From NCBI GenBank assembly GCA_942486035.1, contig CALNXK010000179.1, positions 659,501 to 723,500 of the forward strand: a stretch of 64,000 nt of DNA. Direction: 5' to 3'. Below are positions 10,799 through 18,459 of the stretch, piece by piece (the stretch's first letter is position 1; every line of letters starts with the position of its first letter). Made by a program: the position numbers and the translations under genes. Below the pieces are notes generated by a model. That model was given only the letters and a program-made list of their open reading frames with translations, was not told the DNA's origin and ran no database searches. The DNA comes from Porites lobata. Taxonomy: Eukaryota > Cnidaria > Anthozoa > Scleractinia > Poritidae.

Positions 10799-12596
10799 GT
10801 TTCTTCAAACATCACTTTCTAATCTTGTTTCAAATTTATCCCAGAATGATTTTATTAATACAAAACAAATATTTAAAAAAAATACAGAACTATTAACTCG
10901 TAAGGGAGTTTATCCATATGATTATGTTTCATCACTTGATAAATTATCAGAAACATGTTTACCTCCAAAAGAGGAATTCTATTCAAAACTAAACGATGAA
11001 GACATAACTGATGATGATTACCAACACGCAATAAATGTGTGGAATACTTTTGGCTGCAAATCAATAAGAGATTATCACAATCTTTATTTAAAGTCTGATG
11101 TCCTACTGCTAGCAGATGTATTTGAAAACTTTAGAGCAACTTGTCTTAAACACTACAAATTAGATCCAGTTCATTATTACACATCTCCTGGATTAGCTTG
11201 GGATGCATGTCTAGAAACAACAGGACAACATTTACAGTTATTACATGACTATGATATGTTAATGATGTTTGAGAGAGGTATACGTGGTGGAATAACACAT
11301 ATATCAAAAAGATATGCAGTAGCAAATAATAAATATATGAAAGGTTATAATCCTGATGAGGAGTCAAGTTATATTCAATATCTGGATGCAAACAATCTTT
11401 ACGGTTGGGCAATGTCTCAAAATCTAGCAACACATGGATTTAAATGGATGAAGACGATAACAAAAGAAAAGGTAGAGGATATTCTAGAAAAAGCAAATCA
11501 TTGTATGTTAAATATGGGGAGGAAAGGATATATATTTGAAGTTGATTTGGAATATCCACCACACCTATGGGATTCACATAATGATTATCCTTTAGCACCT
11601 GAGAAGATGATTGTTAATGGTGTTGAAAAACTAATTTGTCATTTTAAACCACGAAAAAATTATGTTGCGCATTATCGAACTCTTAGGCAATGTCTTGAGT
11701 TGGGTATGAGAATTACTGCTGTTCACAGAGGAATATCATTTTATCAAAGATCTTGGATGGAACCATATATCCGAAAAAATACAGAACTTAGAAAGATAGC
11801 AGCCAACAGTTTTGAGAAAGACTTTTTTAAACTAATGAATAATAGTGTATTTGGTAAAACAATAGAAAATATAAGGAAGCGACAGAATATAGAACTTGTT
11901 GATAATCGTAAGAAAGCTGTAAAATTAACAAGTCGTCCAAACTTTGATAGATGTACAATATTTGATAAAAATCTTATTGCAGTTCATATGAAAAAAACAG
12001 AAATTTATTTTAATAAACCAGTATATGTTGGTCAAGCAATTCTAGATTTATCAAAAACGCTGATGTTTAATTTCCATTACAAATACATACCAGAGAAATA
12101 TGGAAATAGGGCTGAGTTATTGATGACAGATACAGATTCATTAATGTATCAAATTAAAACAAAAGATTTTTACAAAGATATAAAACCCGATATGCTAACC
12201 AAGTTTGACACTTCTGACTATCCAACAAATCATAAATCTGGAATACCACCAGGAGTTAATAAAAAAGTGATTGGAATGTTTAAAGATGAAGTAGCAGGAA
12301 AACAAATTACTCGTTTTGTTAGATTGCGACCCAAACTTTATAGTTTTGATATTGAGGAGGATAAGGAAGTGCGAAAGTGTAAAGGAATAAAGAAAAATGT
12401 AGTAAAAAAAGGATTAAAATTTGATGACTATGTTAAATGTTTATTTTCAGGTGAGAAAGAAATGAGAAAGATGAAAATAATAAGAAGTGAGAAACATGAA
12501 ATATATTCAAAGGAAGTAAATAAAATAGCTCTAAGCAATGAAGATGATAAGAGAAAGATTTTTAAAGATAATATTCATACTTTGGCTCTTAGATAA
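10770..12596 (+). CDS. Family B DNA polymerase, exo III and palm/thumb part (C-terminal fragment)
   Basis: Largest polymerase piece. It starts with the conserved FLDSFKFL segment, then the exo III region YHNLYLKSDVLLLADVF. Palm motif A is YLDANNLYGWAM (D206 of this frame), motif B is KLMNNSVFGKTIENIRKR, and motif C is TDTDS (D454, D456, codons at 12129 and 12135). All catalytic acids are present. The protein-primed subfamily is indicated by the insertions between motifs A and B and by the element context. There is no natural ATG at the start; it is the continuation of the preceding frame. A small hairpin follows the stop codon. Confidence 0.9.
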   Translation: MKYGFLDSFKFLQTSLSNLVSNLSQNDFINTKQIFKKNTELLTRKGVYPYDYVSSLDKLSETCLPPKEEFYSKLNDEDITDDDYQHAINVWNTFGCKSIRDYHNLYLKSDVLLLADVFENFRATCLKHYKLDPVHYYTSPGLAWDACLETTGQHLQLLHDYDMLMMFERGIRGGITHISKRYAVANNKYMKGYNPDEESSYIQYLDANNLYGWAMSQNLATHGFKWMKTITKEKVEDILEKANHCMLNMGRKGYIFEVDLEYPPHLWDSHNDYPLAPEKMIVNGVEKLICHFKPRKNYVAHYRTLRQCLELGMRITAVHRGISFYQRSWMEPYIRKNTELRKIAANSFEKDFFKLMNNSVFGKTIENIRKRQNIELVDNRKKAVKLTSRPNFDRCTIFDKNLIAVHMKKTEIYFNKPVYVGQAILDLSKTLMFNFHYKYIPEKYGNRAELLMTDTDSLMYQIKTKDFYKDIKPDMLTKFDTSDYPTNHKSGIPPGVNKKVIGMFKDEVAGKQITRFVRLRPKLYSFDIEEDKEVRKCKGIKKNVVKKGLKFDDYVKCLFSGEKEMRKMKIIRSEKHEIYSKEVNKIALSNEDDKRKIFKDNIHTLALR

Positions 12597-12599
12597 AAA

Positions 12600-12617
12600 T
12601 TATTTAAAGTTAAATAA
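12600..12617. terminator. Hairpin after the polymerase stop codon
   Basis: TTATTTAA-AG-TTAAATAA, an 8-bp perfect stem with a 2-nt loop, begins 4 bases after the polymerase stop. It is one of nine such structures at gene ends in the element. Confidence 0.5.
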
Positions 12618-12692
12618 GTAATAAATAATAAATGTCTTATAAAGAAGAAATAAAAAAAATATTTAGAAATATTAAATAATTATAACAAACCT

Positions 12693-13160
12693 ATGCAGCA
12701 AATTTCTCCAAAATCTAAATGTTTAGGTTGTCCAAATACAGAAAGTTTTACAATAGATTTTGGTCAGAAAATCTGTGATGAATGTGGTACAGCAAACGGG
12801 CATGTATTAGGATTTTTTGATGTGAAAGATTATGATAGGCTGTATTATAGAAAAAAGAGTATTTATCATAGGAAATACCATTATGAGAAAAAGGTTAATC
12901 AGATTTCTAAATTAATAAATCTTAATGATGAACAGAAATATGAACTTTACGACAGACTAATAAAAATAGATAATTACATCATGGAAATACTAAACAAGCA
13001 ATACTTTAGAAAGAGAATGATAAATATTAATTATTTAACCAAAAAACGTTTGGAGGAAATGGGGTGTGAAAAGTATAAACTTATTGTACTTAAGATTAGC
13101 CCCCAAACTTTAGAGATTTATGAAAAGTGGTTGGATAGTTATAAAAAGCTTAAAGATTAA
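12693..13160 (+). CDS. Zinc-ribbon protein resembling poxvirus-type late transcription factor VLTF3
   Basis: 155 aa. A zinc ribbon is visible at residues 10-33 (CLGC, then CDECG). It is followed by a basic, tyrosine-rich segment (YYRKKSIYHRKYHYEKKVNQI) that resembles the conserved Y-x-R-x-x-H-F block of nucleocytoplasmic virus VLTF3 proteins. The C-terminal half is helical and lysine-rich. The inferred role is binding late promoters of the element. That fits the frequent TAAATG start contexts, but the family match is by eye, and a TFIIB-like zinc ribbon is the main alternative. It lies downstream of the polymerase on the same strand, with a 15-codon frame (12632-12679) in between. Confidence 0.5.
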   Translation: MQQISPKSKCLGCPNTESFTIDFGQKICDECGTANGHVLGFFDVKDYDRLYYRKKSIYHRKYHYEKKVNQISKLINLNDEQKYELYDRLIKIDNYIMEILNKQYFRKRMININYLTKKRLEEMGCEKYKLIVLKISPQTLEIYEKWLDSYKKLKD

Positions 13161-13175
13161 TAAATATATAAAAAA

Positions 13176-13643
13176 ATGATTAAACAAATTGATGTCTTAC
13201 CTGAAGAAGGAGAAATGAATGTTAAAACTGAAATGAATGTTCCACCAGAAGAAATAATACAAGAGTTTACTACCAGACAAATTTATGCAATATTATTTCA
13301 AAAAGAATTTTATCCTTGTAATAGATTTGAAATAGGAAATAATAATAATAAAAAAGTTTTTATTTGTCATAGTGAACTTAAAATAAAAGAATTATTAGAA
13401 TCTTTTGAAGAAGATGAATATCATTTAATAAATGAATATTTAAATAGTTATCCAGCTCCTCGAATAATAGTACATGGAAAAGATTATGATAAAACATATA
13501 GGTATCACTACAAAGAACCAAAAAAGGATGATGATAATAGATATAATCTTGATTTGGAAGAAATGGATAAAAAAGTAAAAGAAATAGCAAAAAGATATCT
13601 AGAAGATGGTTTTGGAACAATTAATTTACTAAGTGTAATATAA
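13176..13643 (+). CDS. Hypothetical protein, 155 aa
   Basis: Not recognised. It starts 15 bp after the zinc-ribbon gene, so co-transcription is likely. The sequence is acidic at the N-terminus (PEEGE, PPEE), has an Asn/Lys-rich low-complexity stretch (NNNNKK) near residue 53 and a charged helical C-terminus. No signal peptide or membrane segment is seen. It ends against a convergent gene, with a 29-bp palindrome between the two stop codons. Confidence 0.55.
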   Translation: MIKQIDVLPEEGEMNVKTEMNVPPEEIIQEFTTRQIYAILFQKEFYPCNRFEIGNNNNKKVFICHSELKIKELLESFEEDEYHLINEYLNSYPAPRIIVHGKDYDKTYRYHYKEPKKDDDNRYNLDLEEMDKKVKEIAKRYLEDGFGTINLLSVI

Positions 13644-13646
13644 AAT

Positions 13647-13675
13647 AATTTTATATTAAAATTTAATATAAAATT
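13647..13675. terminator. Bidirectional hairpin between convergent genes
   Basis: AATTTTATATTAAA, one A, then its exact complement: a 14-bp stem with a 1-nt loop filling the gap between the stop codons at 13643 and 13676. Confidence 0.65.
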
Positions 13676-14095
13676 TTACAAATAACTATAATCATTATCA
13701 ATTACACTATATAGATTTAAAAATGCTTTTGTTTTAAAATATAAATCTCCACTTATTTCATCATCAAGATCTAAATTATTAAGAGTTTGAAATATTATAC
13801 TAATATCTAAACTTCCATTTTTAACTTTATCTGTTACACATTTTAAATCATCCTCAAAATTATTTTCATCATAATCTTCATATTCTATTCCCCATGTATT
13901 TTCTATTTCTTTTACGGTAACATTATAATTTTTAATTTTTTTATAAACAAGGTCTTTTAAAAAATTATTTTTTACTTCTTTCATTTCTATAAAATTTTTG
14001 AGTATATACTCATCATGTAAAACGTCAAATACTTTTTTTATTAATTCTTTTCCAAGTTGTTCAACATCTTTTTTTCTAATAATAACAGCTGCCAT
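13676..14095 (-). CDS. Hypothetical protein, 139 aa
   Basis: Not recognised. The N-terminus is basic and hydrophobic (MAAVIIRKKDVEQL), followed by predicted helices rich in Lys, Glu and Asn, an acidic middle (EYEDYDENNFEDD) and a Tyr-rich end. It starts with ATAAAATGG, like several neighbours. It follows 14108-14461 on the - strand by only 12 bp, so the two are probably one transcription unit. Confidence 0.5.
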   Translation of the reverse strand: MAAVIIRKKDVEQLGKELIKKVFDVLHDEYILKNFIEMKEVKNNFLKDLVYKKIKNYNVTVKEIENTWGIEYEDYDENNFEDDLKCVTDKVKNGSLDISIIFQTLNNLDLDDEISGDLYFKTKAFLNLYSVIDNDYSYL

Positions 14096-14107
14096 TTTAT
14101 ATTTAGA

Positions 14108-14461
14108 TTATACTATTCCTTTATGAAAAATCCAGTAACATATTCCAGTTAAATAACCAAGTACTTCACTATTTATTGGAGAATCAAATACATATACACA
14201 TCCTCTTCCAACTTTGCAATGTTTATGGAAAGATTTAAAAGCTCTGTAAAACATAAGATGATTGTTTAGTATAGGATTACTAGATTTGATAGATCTATTT
14301 TCTAATTTATATATTATTGTTTCGATATCTATAAATTTTTTAAAAGTAGTTTCATATAAAAATCTATAAATTAGAGTTGTTTTTATGAGATTTTCTGAGT
14401 AAGAAAGATGTTTATATTGAGGGTAGTAAAAGTTAACATAATGTACAATTGTGTTTATCAT
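14108..14461 (-). CDS. Hypothetical protein, 117 aa
   Basis: Not recognised. It is aromatic-rich at the N-terminus (HYVNFYYPQYKHLSY). The C-terminal 30 residues are hydrophobic with glycines (SEVLGYLTGICYWIF), possibly a short membrane-associated segment. The start codon lies in TATAAATG. It is divergent from the + gene at 14523, with a 61-bp shared upstream region. Confidence 0.5.
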   Translation of the reverse strand: MINTIVHYVNFYYPQYKHLSYSENLIKTTLIYRFLYETTFKKFIDIETIIYKLENRSIKSSNPILNNHLMFYRAFKSFHKHCKVGRGCVYVFDSPINSEVLGYLTGICYWIFHKGIV

Positions 14462-14522
14462 TTATATATTTATTTATATTATTTTGAATTTTTTATTTAA
14501 AAATTAACTTAGAATAATATAA

Positions 14523-14820
14523 ATGGAAACTATAAGAAAAACTATCTCAAATGAAATAAGAAAATGGAACTCAATTGATATGCAATTGTTTGTAATAAAT
14601 GATCGTATAAGTAGTTGTTATAATATTCTTATTATTGGTGATTATGATGCTAAAAAAAATTTTTTTAATATATTACATTATCTAAAAATGAAAAGAGACT
14701 ACATATATATTTATTAAATTTTATCACAATAACATAAAAAAGACATCACATAATGAGAAACTATTACATTATCTTGAATCAATTTTATTAGCTAATGGAT
14801 TTGATCTAAGTAGATTGTAA
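14523..14820 (+). pseudogene. Small hypothetical gene, about 98 codons with a frame break near 14690-14715
   Basis: The frame from ATG 14523 (in TATAAATGG) stops at 14717. The +1 frame is open from about 14690 to a stop at 14818-14820 and continues with similar composition (ending ANGFDLSRL). One gained base between about 14690 and 14716 would explain the split. The product is unrecognised: charged, helical and without membrane segments. If the shift is real the gene is truncated to 64 aa. Confidence 0.4.
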
Positions 14821-14875
14821 AGTATTTTTAAAATAAAATTGAATTATTGTTTAAAGATAAAAATGATAAAATATA

Positions 14876-15717
14876 ATGTCTAATTTGTTGGAAAAAGCTT
14901 TTAAAAATAAAGAATTAGGTATTAAAATAACTCTTATATTGACAAACAACAAATTATTTGGTTTCGAGGGAAAGATGTTGCTGAGATCCTTGGTTATAGT
15001 AAAACAAGAGATGCATTATCAAGACATGTTGATAATGAGGATAAAAAACAATTATTTACTTATCATACCAGCGTCCACAAAACGGGGACGGTGGCTTCAA
15101 GTGGTAGTATGTGCACTTATATAAATGAATCCGGTTTCTACTCTCTCGTTCTTTCATCAAAATTAGAAACCGCAAAAAAGTTTAAACGCTGGATTACCTC
15201 AGAAGTATTACCATCAATTCGTAAATACGGGCAATATAATCTATTTGATAGTCCATGGAATAAAATGATAATGATTAGTAATGAAAGAGACCTTCATTAC
15301 AAAGTTGTTCAACTGATTAGAAATTATTATCCTAATTCTTTATTAGTAGCTGGATTGGGAGAGAATCAAGATACAGAGGAAAAAAGACTAGATTCATATA
15401 AGAAAGGCTATCAGCGTGGCCAACCTGATCTGATGATTCTCGATTACCATAAATATTACAAAGGTCTATGTATAGAATTCAAATCACCAACTAACAATTA
15501 CGAAGTATCAGAATCTCAAATGAAAATGAAAGAGAAATATTGTAAAAATGAATACGCGTTTATTCTCAGCAATGATTACGATAAGATCAGCAAACTAATA
15601 CATAAGTATATGGCTGGCGTTCGTATTCCTTGTGAATATTGCTCAAAAGCATTTCGTAAAACAAAAACTTTAAATAGTCACTATAGGATATTTCATCGTA
15701 TTGAGAACAACATATAA
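14876..15717 (+). pseudogene. Bro-N / VRR-NUC-like nuclease / C2H2 zinc-finger protein, frame break near 14925-14940
   Basis: ATG at 14876 starts a frame (MSNLLEKAFKNKELG) that leaves register near 14925-14940. The remainder is open in the -1 frame from about 14926 to the stop at 15715-15717. The first domain is Bro-N, the DNA-binding fold of baculovirus BRO proteins (WFRGKDVAEILGYSKTRDAL, then FKRWITSEVLPSIRKYGQY). The middle looks like a VRR-NUC nuclease: GQPDLMI, then IEFKSP and ESQMKMKEKY. A C2H2 finger closes the protein (CEYCSKAF, then H-x4-H). A role in binding and cutting DNA, for example resolving replication intermediates or competing with other elements, is inferred. The annotated part with its own usable start (GTG 15091) lacks half of Bro-N. 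Confidence 0.7.
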
Positions 15718-15742
15718 TTTCTAAATAATAATTATTTAGAAA
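15718..15742. terminator. Bidirectional hairpin between convergent genes
   Basis: TTTCTAAATAAT, one A, then its exact complement: a 12-bp stem directly after the + stop codon at 15717 and 13 bp before the - stop at 15756. The arm TTTCTAAATAA recurs in the hairpin at 16028-16057. Confidence 0.65.
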
Positions 15743-15755
15743 TAAATATATTTTA

Positions 15756-16007
15756 TTACATTATTGATTTAATTTCATCTAGATAGTAAAAACAATCTAA
15801 AAATTCTTTACACTTCTTTTTATCCTCTAGGTTGACTTCTTTCATTTTAACAAGTTTGGTAGAAAGATTAAAAGCATTACTAAGAAATACTTCTTTATCA
15901 ACTGTATATTTATCTTCCAACTCTTTAGTTAAATCTTTACCTATTAAACTTAGAGCACTTTCAAATCGTTCTATAAAACTTTTTTTTATTTTATGAAGAT
16001 CTTCCAT
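15756..16007 (-). CDS. Small helical protein, paralog A of a three-gene cluster (83 aa)
   Basis: All-helical and charged, starting MEDLHKIKKSF. It aligns by eye with the next two - strand genes. Shared positions are a G-K/N-D/E-L/I pair followed by an acidic helix, and near the end a charged K-x-C-K-E-F-L or R-C-K/E-x-Y-L/I-E block. The function is unknown; the family may be a rapidly diversifying accessory set. The start lies in AGTAAATGG. Confidence 0.45.
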   Translation of the reverse strand: MEDLHKIKKSFIERFESALSLIGKDLTKELEDKYTVDKEVFLSNAFNLSTKLVKMKEVNLEDKKKCKEFLDCFYYLDEIKSIM

Positions 16008-16027
16008 TTACTAGTTACTTATATTAA

Positions 16028-16057
16028 ATTTCTAAATAAAATATTTTATTTAGAAAT
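16028..16057. terminator. Perfect 30-nt palindrome at a gene 3' end
   Basis: ATTTCTAAATAAAAT followed by its exact complement, immediately downstream of the - strand stop codon at 16059-16061. It can form a 13-14 bp stem on either strand. Confidence 0.65.
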
Positions 16058-16058
16058 A

Positions 16059-16274
16059 TTATGCTTCTAAATACTTTTTACTTTCCTCTAAATATTTTTC
16101 ACATCTTTCGTAAAAATTATCATATGTATAATAATTTATCTCATTCTTATCAAATTTTAAACAATATTTACAATATAATATTGATTTAAGTATTATTATC
16201 TTTTTATCAAACACTAATAAGGCTTCAATTCTATCACAAATATCATTTCCTTCTTTAACTAGAGTGTCTTCCAT
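16059..16274 (-). CDS. Small helical protein, paralog B (71 aa)
   Basis: It starts MEDTLVKEGNDICDRIEALL and ends with ERCEKYLEESKKYLEA, which aligns with the KEGKEICKEVDSII and ERCKNYIENV blocks of the gene at 16348-16674. There are no membrane segments. It is probably expressed separately, because a palindrome lies at each end of its transcription unit. Function unknown. Confidence 0.45.
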   Translation of the reverse strand: MEDTLVKEGNDICDRIEALLVFDKKIIILKSILYCKYCLKFDKNEINYYTYDNFYERCEKYLEESKKYLEA

Positions 16275-16319
16275 TTTAATATTATTATTTTAATCTTTAA
16301 ATTATTTTTCAAATTTATT

Positions 16320-16345
16320 TTTTGATATTAGCAACAATATCAAAA
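16320..16345. terminator. Hairpin at a gene 3' end
   Basis: TTTTGATATT and AATATCAAAA form a perfect 10-bp stem around AGCAAC, 2 bases downstream of the - strand stop codon at 16348. Confidence 0.6.
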
Positions 16346-16347
16346 TT

Positions 16348-16674
16348 TTATATTTCATTTAGTCTCATATGTCTCATATCTAACCAACTTTTTCTTTCTA
16401 TTATATCGTTATTAACTTGATTAAAAGTAGATTTGAAGCGATGAAAGTTAATTACATTTTCTATATAATTTTTACATCTTTCAACTAACTTTTTATCAAC
16501 ACAATCTACTAAAGAAATAAAATTACAATAAGTATTAGCTTTTTCTACCATCAATTCATCATTATCACAAATTATAGAATCAACTTCTTTACAAATTTCT
16601 TTTCCTTCTTTAGCTAAAATGGATAGGTAAGAAGTAATAAATTGTTTTTCAATTTGTTCCATTTTATTTATCAT
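16348..16674 (-). CDS. Small helical protein, paralog C (108 aa)
   Basis: The longest member of the cluster. It contains KEGKEICKEVDSIICDNDEL and ERCKNYIENVINF, shared in pattern with paralogs A and B, plus a basic C-terminal extension (ERKSWLDMRHMRLNEI). The start ATG (in TATAAATG) overlaps the 3' end of the upstream 2TM gene by 11 bases, so the two are probably coupled. MEQIEK five codons in is an alternative start. Confidence 0.45.
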   Translation of the reverse strand: MINKMEQIEKQFITSYLSILAKEGKEICKEVDSIICDNDELMVEKANTYCNFISLVDCVDKKLVERCKNYIENVINFHRFKSTFNQVNNDIIERKSWLDMRHMRLNEI

Positions 16675-17152
16675 TTATATTAAATTTTTCATTATACCTA
16701 CTTTCAAATCTATCCGCTATTGGAGTTTGATCAATTATCATTTCATCTATCAACTTCATACGATCAACAAACTCTTGTTTACTCCACTCATCTCCTCTAA
16801 GTGCAGCTCGAAGTTCAATAAGAACTTTTTCATAAGTGGTAAATGCAATCCTTGACATTTCAATTTTTCTTTTGTAATTATTTTTCTTTCCTACTCCAGC
16901 AATAATAACTCCAGCACCATTTACAACTCCAAGAACTACAGGGTTAAGTGTTATTCCACCACTAATAGTTCCTATTGCTACCAAACATAACCCAGTGATT
17001 GTAAAAAAATTATCAAGAAATTTATAACTCTTATAACATTTCTTAAAACACCAGTATTTCTTATGGTAATGACTATAAAAGTCTTTTAGGGTTTTAACGT
17101 CTGATTCTGAAAGAGATTTTTCTATGTGATTAAATTCAAAGATATCCTTCAT
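16664..17152 (-). CDS. Two-transmembrane-helix protein, SLATT-like topology (162 aa)
   Basis: An N-terminal amphipathic helix (residues 16-45, with YHKKYWCFKKCYKSYKFL) leads into two hydrophobic segments at about 46-68 and 70-88, separated by a tight NP turn. A basic stop (KKNNYKRK) and a long charged helix to the C-terminus follow. This order resembles SLATT-type 2TM proteins (pore-forming effectors in bacterial systems), but the resemblance is topological and judged by eye. In this context it could be a virion or host-membrane protein. It lies 6 bp downstream of the fiber gene on the same strand and overlaps the next gene. The start sits in TATAAATG. Confidence 0.5.
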   Translation of the reverse strand: MKDIFEFNHIEKSLSESDVKTLKDFYSHYHKKYWCFKKCYKSYKFLDNFFTITGLCLVAIGTISGGITLNPVVLGVVNGAGVIIAGVGKKNNYKRKIEMSRIAFTTYEKVLIELRAALRGDEWSKQEFVDRMKLIDEMIIDQTPIADRFESRYNEKFNINDK

Positions 17153-17158
17153 TTATAT

Positions 17159-18403
17159 CTATACTATATAACTTCCATTTAACTTTTCTTGAAGAATTAC
17201 TTTATGATATTGATCAGAGTCGTCATCGTAAAAGTTTGGAGAATACATTATTTTGCTTAACACTCCATCATCAGTACTAAACGTAAACTCTTGTTCAATG
17301 GTGTAACGAACTGTTTGTAAACTTAATATTGCACTGTAGTTACTTATTTTAGCTTTTGTAATATTTTGGTTAAAATCTTCCGCCAACCATATAACAATTT
17401 TTTTTCCATTAAAATCATTTGGTATGGTCAAAGAACTTTTTAGTTTATTAACATTTAAACTTACTTCATTATCTGAAGAAGAATAAGCTAAATTTAATAA
17501 AGTAGCTCTACTATTTGAATCTTTTTTCTTTATACTAAAATTTCTATTTCTCCAATGATAAAAAACAATACATAAAGTATATTTTGTAATACCGATAGGA
17601 GGAGAAAAACCAATAGTATAACCACTAACATCTAGTCCTTCTTTTTTTATATCATCTATGGTTCTATTAGGTATACCCATATCAATTAAAGGATTACCGC
17701 TAGTAGAAGTTAAATTGTTAAAAACAATACCAGATGAGGTTCTACTTAATTTGTAATTAGCGGCATTAGTAAAATCATAAACTTCTTCAAAATATTTTCT
17801 GTACAAATTATGTGTAGTAAAAGGATGAATTTCTTTTACCATTCCAACTGTTGCAACACTATTGTTATTGTTTCTATCAAGATTGACGTTCAATATTTTT
17901 TTATTATTTGCATTAATATCAACATTGTACACCACTTGTGTTGGTTTGATATCAAATGCTGTGTGATAGTCGTAAACTTTATCTGGATCGATATTGCTAA
18001 ATGTTCCCACAATTCCATAAGTAATTAAATAAACCCCCAAAAACTGTCTCGGATAAATAGCCAAGTCAGTTCCATCTTGTGGTATATTAACCAAAATGTG
18101 AAGAAAGAACTTATTACCAGTTGTCAACTTCCGGAAATTAACTATTATTCTATGGTAATACATAAATTGTGTTTGTCCCTTTGAATCGCTGTACCTATGG
18201 GAGAGTTTCCTTACACTAACATTTCCAATTGATAATCCTGTTGAAGTTCCTTTGTCTACACTTATTTGTGACTTATACCATAGTTGATAATCAGTGTTAA
18301 GTATTTCAAGACAAAGGGTATAGTCAACATTTGCAGTTAACCTGTAAAAGTTGATTCCCATTTTATACTTGTACCCACCTTGAGAATTTTTGTTTATACC
18401 CAT
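17159..18403 (-). CDS. Fiber/receptor-binding protein, distal part (second fragment)
   Basis: A 414-aa frame rich in beta-strand-type sequence (Tyr, Thr, Asn, Val), with no signal peptide. It contains GMVKEIHPFTTHNLYRKYF in the middle and ends with a probable globular domain (VILQEKLNGSYIV). It follows the repeat-bearing gene 18460-19704 with a 56-bp gap that contains no stop in a shifted frame, so both are most likely one fiber of about 850 residues split by a one-base loss in the T4 run at 18466-18469. The inferred role is the head region that contacts host cells. The ATG at 18403 may be used for a separate product if the break is real. Confidence 0.55.
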   Translation of the reverse strand: MGINKNSQGGYKYKMGINFYRLTANVDYTLCLEILNTDYQLWYKSQISVDKGTSTGLSIGNVSVRKLSHRYSDSKGQTQFMYYHRIIVNFRKLTTGNKFFLHILVNIPQDGTDLAIYPRQFLGVYLITYGIVGTFSNIDPDKVYDYHTAFDIKPTQVVYNVDINANNKKILNVNLDRNNNNSVATVGMVKEIHPFTTHNLYRKYFEEVYDFTNAANYKLSRTSSGIVFNNLTSTSGNPLIDMGIPNRTIDDIKKEGLDVSGYTIGFSPPIGITKYTLCIVFYHWRNRNFSIKKKDSNSRATLLNLAYSSSDNEVSLNVNKLKSSLTIPNDFNGKKIVIWLAEDFNQNITKAKISNYSAILSLQTVRYTIEQEFTFSTDDGVLSKIMYSPNFYDDDSDQYHKVILQEKLNGSYIV

Positions 18404-18459
18404 AAAAATAACTTTGTGATTATAATCATGAAAGTTTCCTTTGTTTGGTGTTAAATCTC

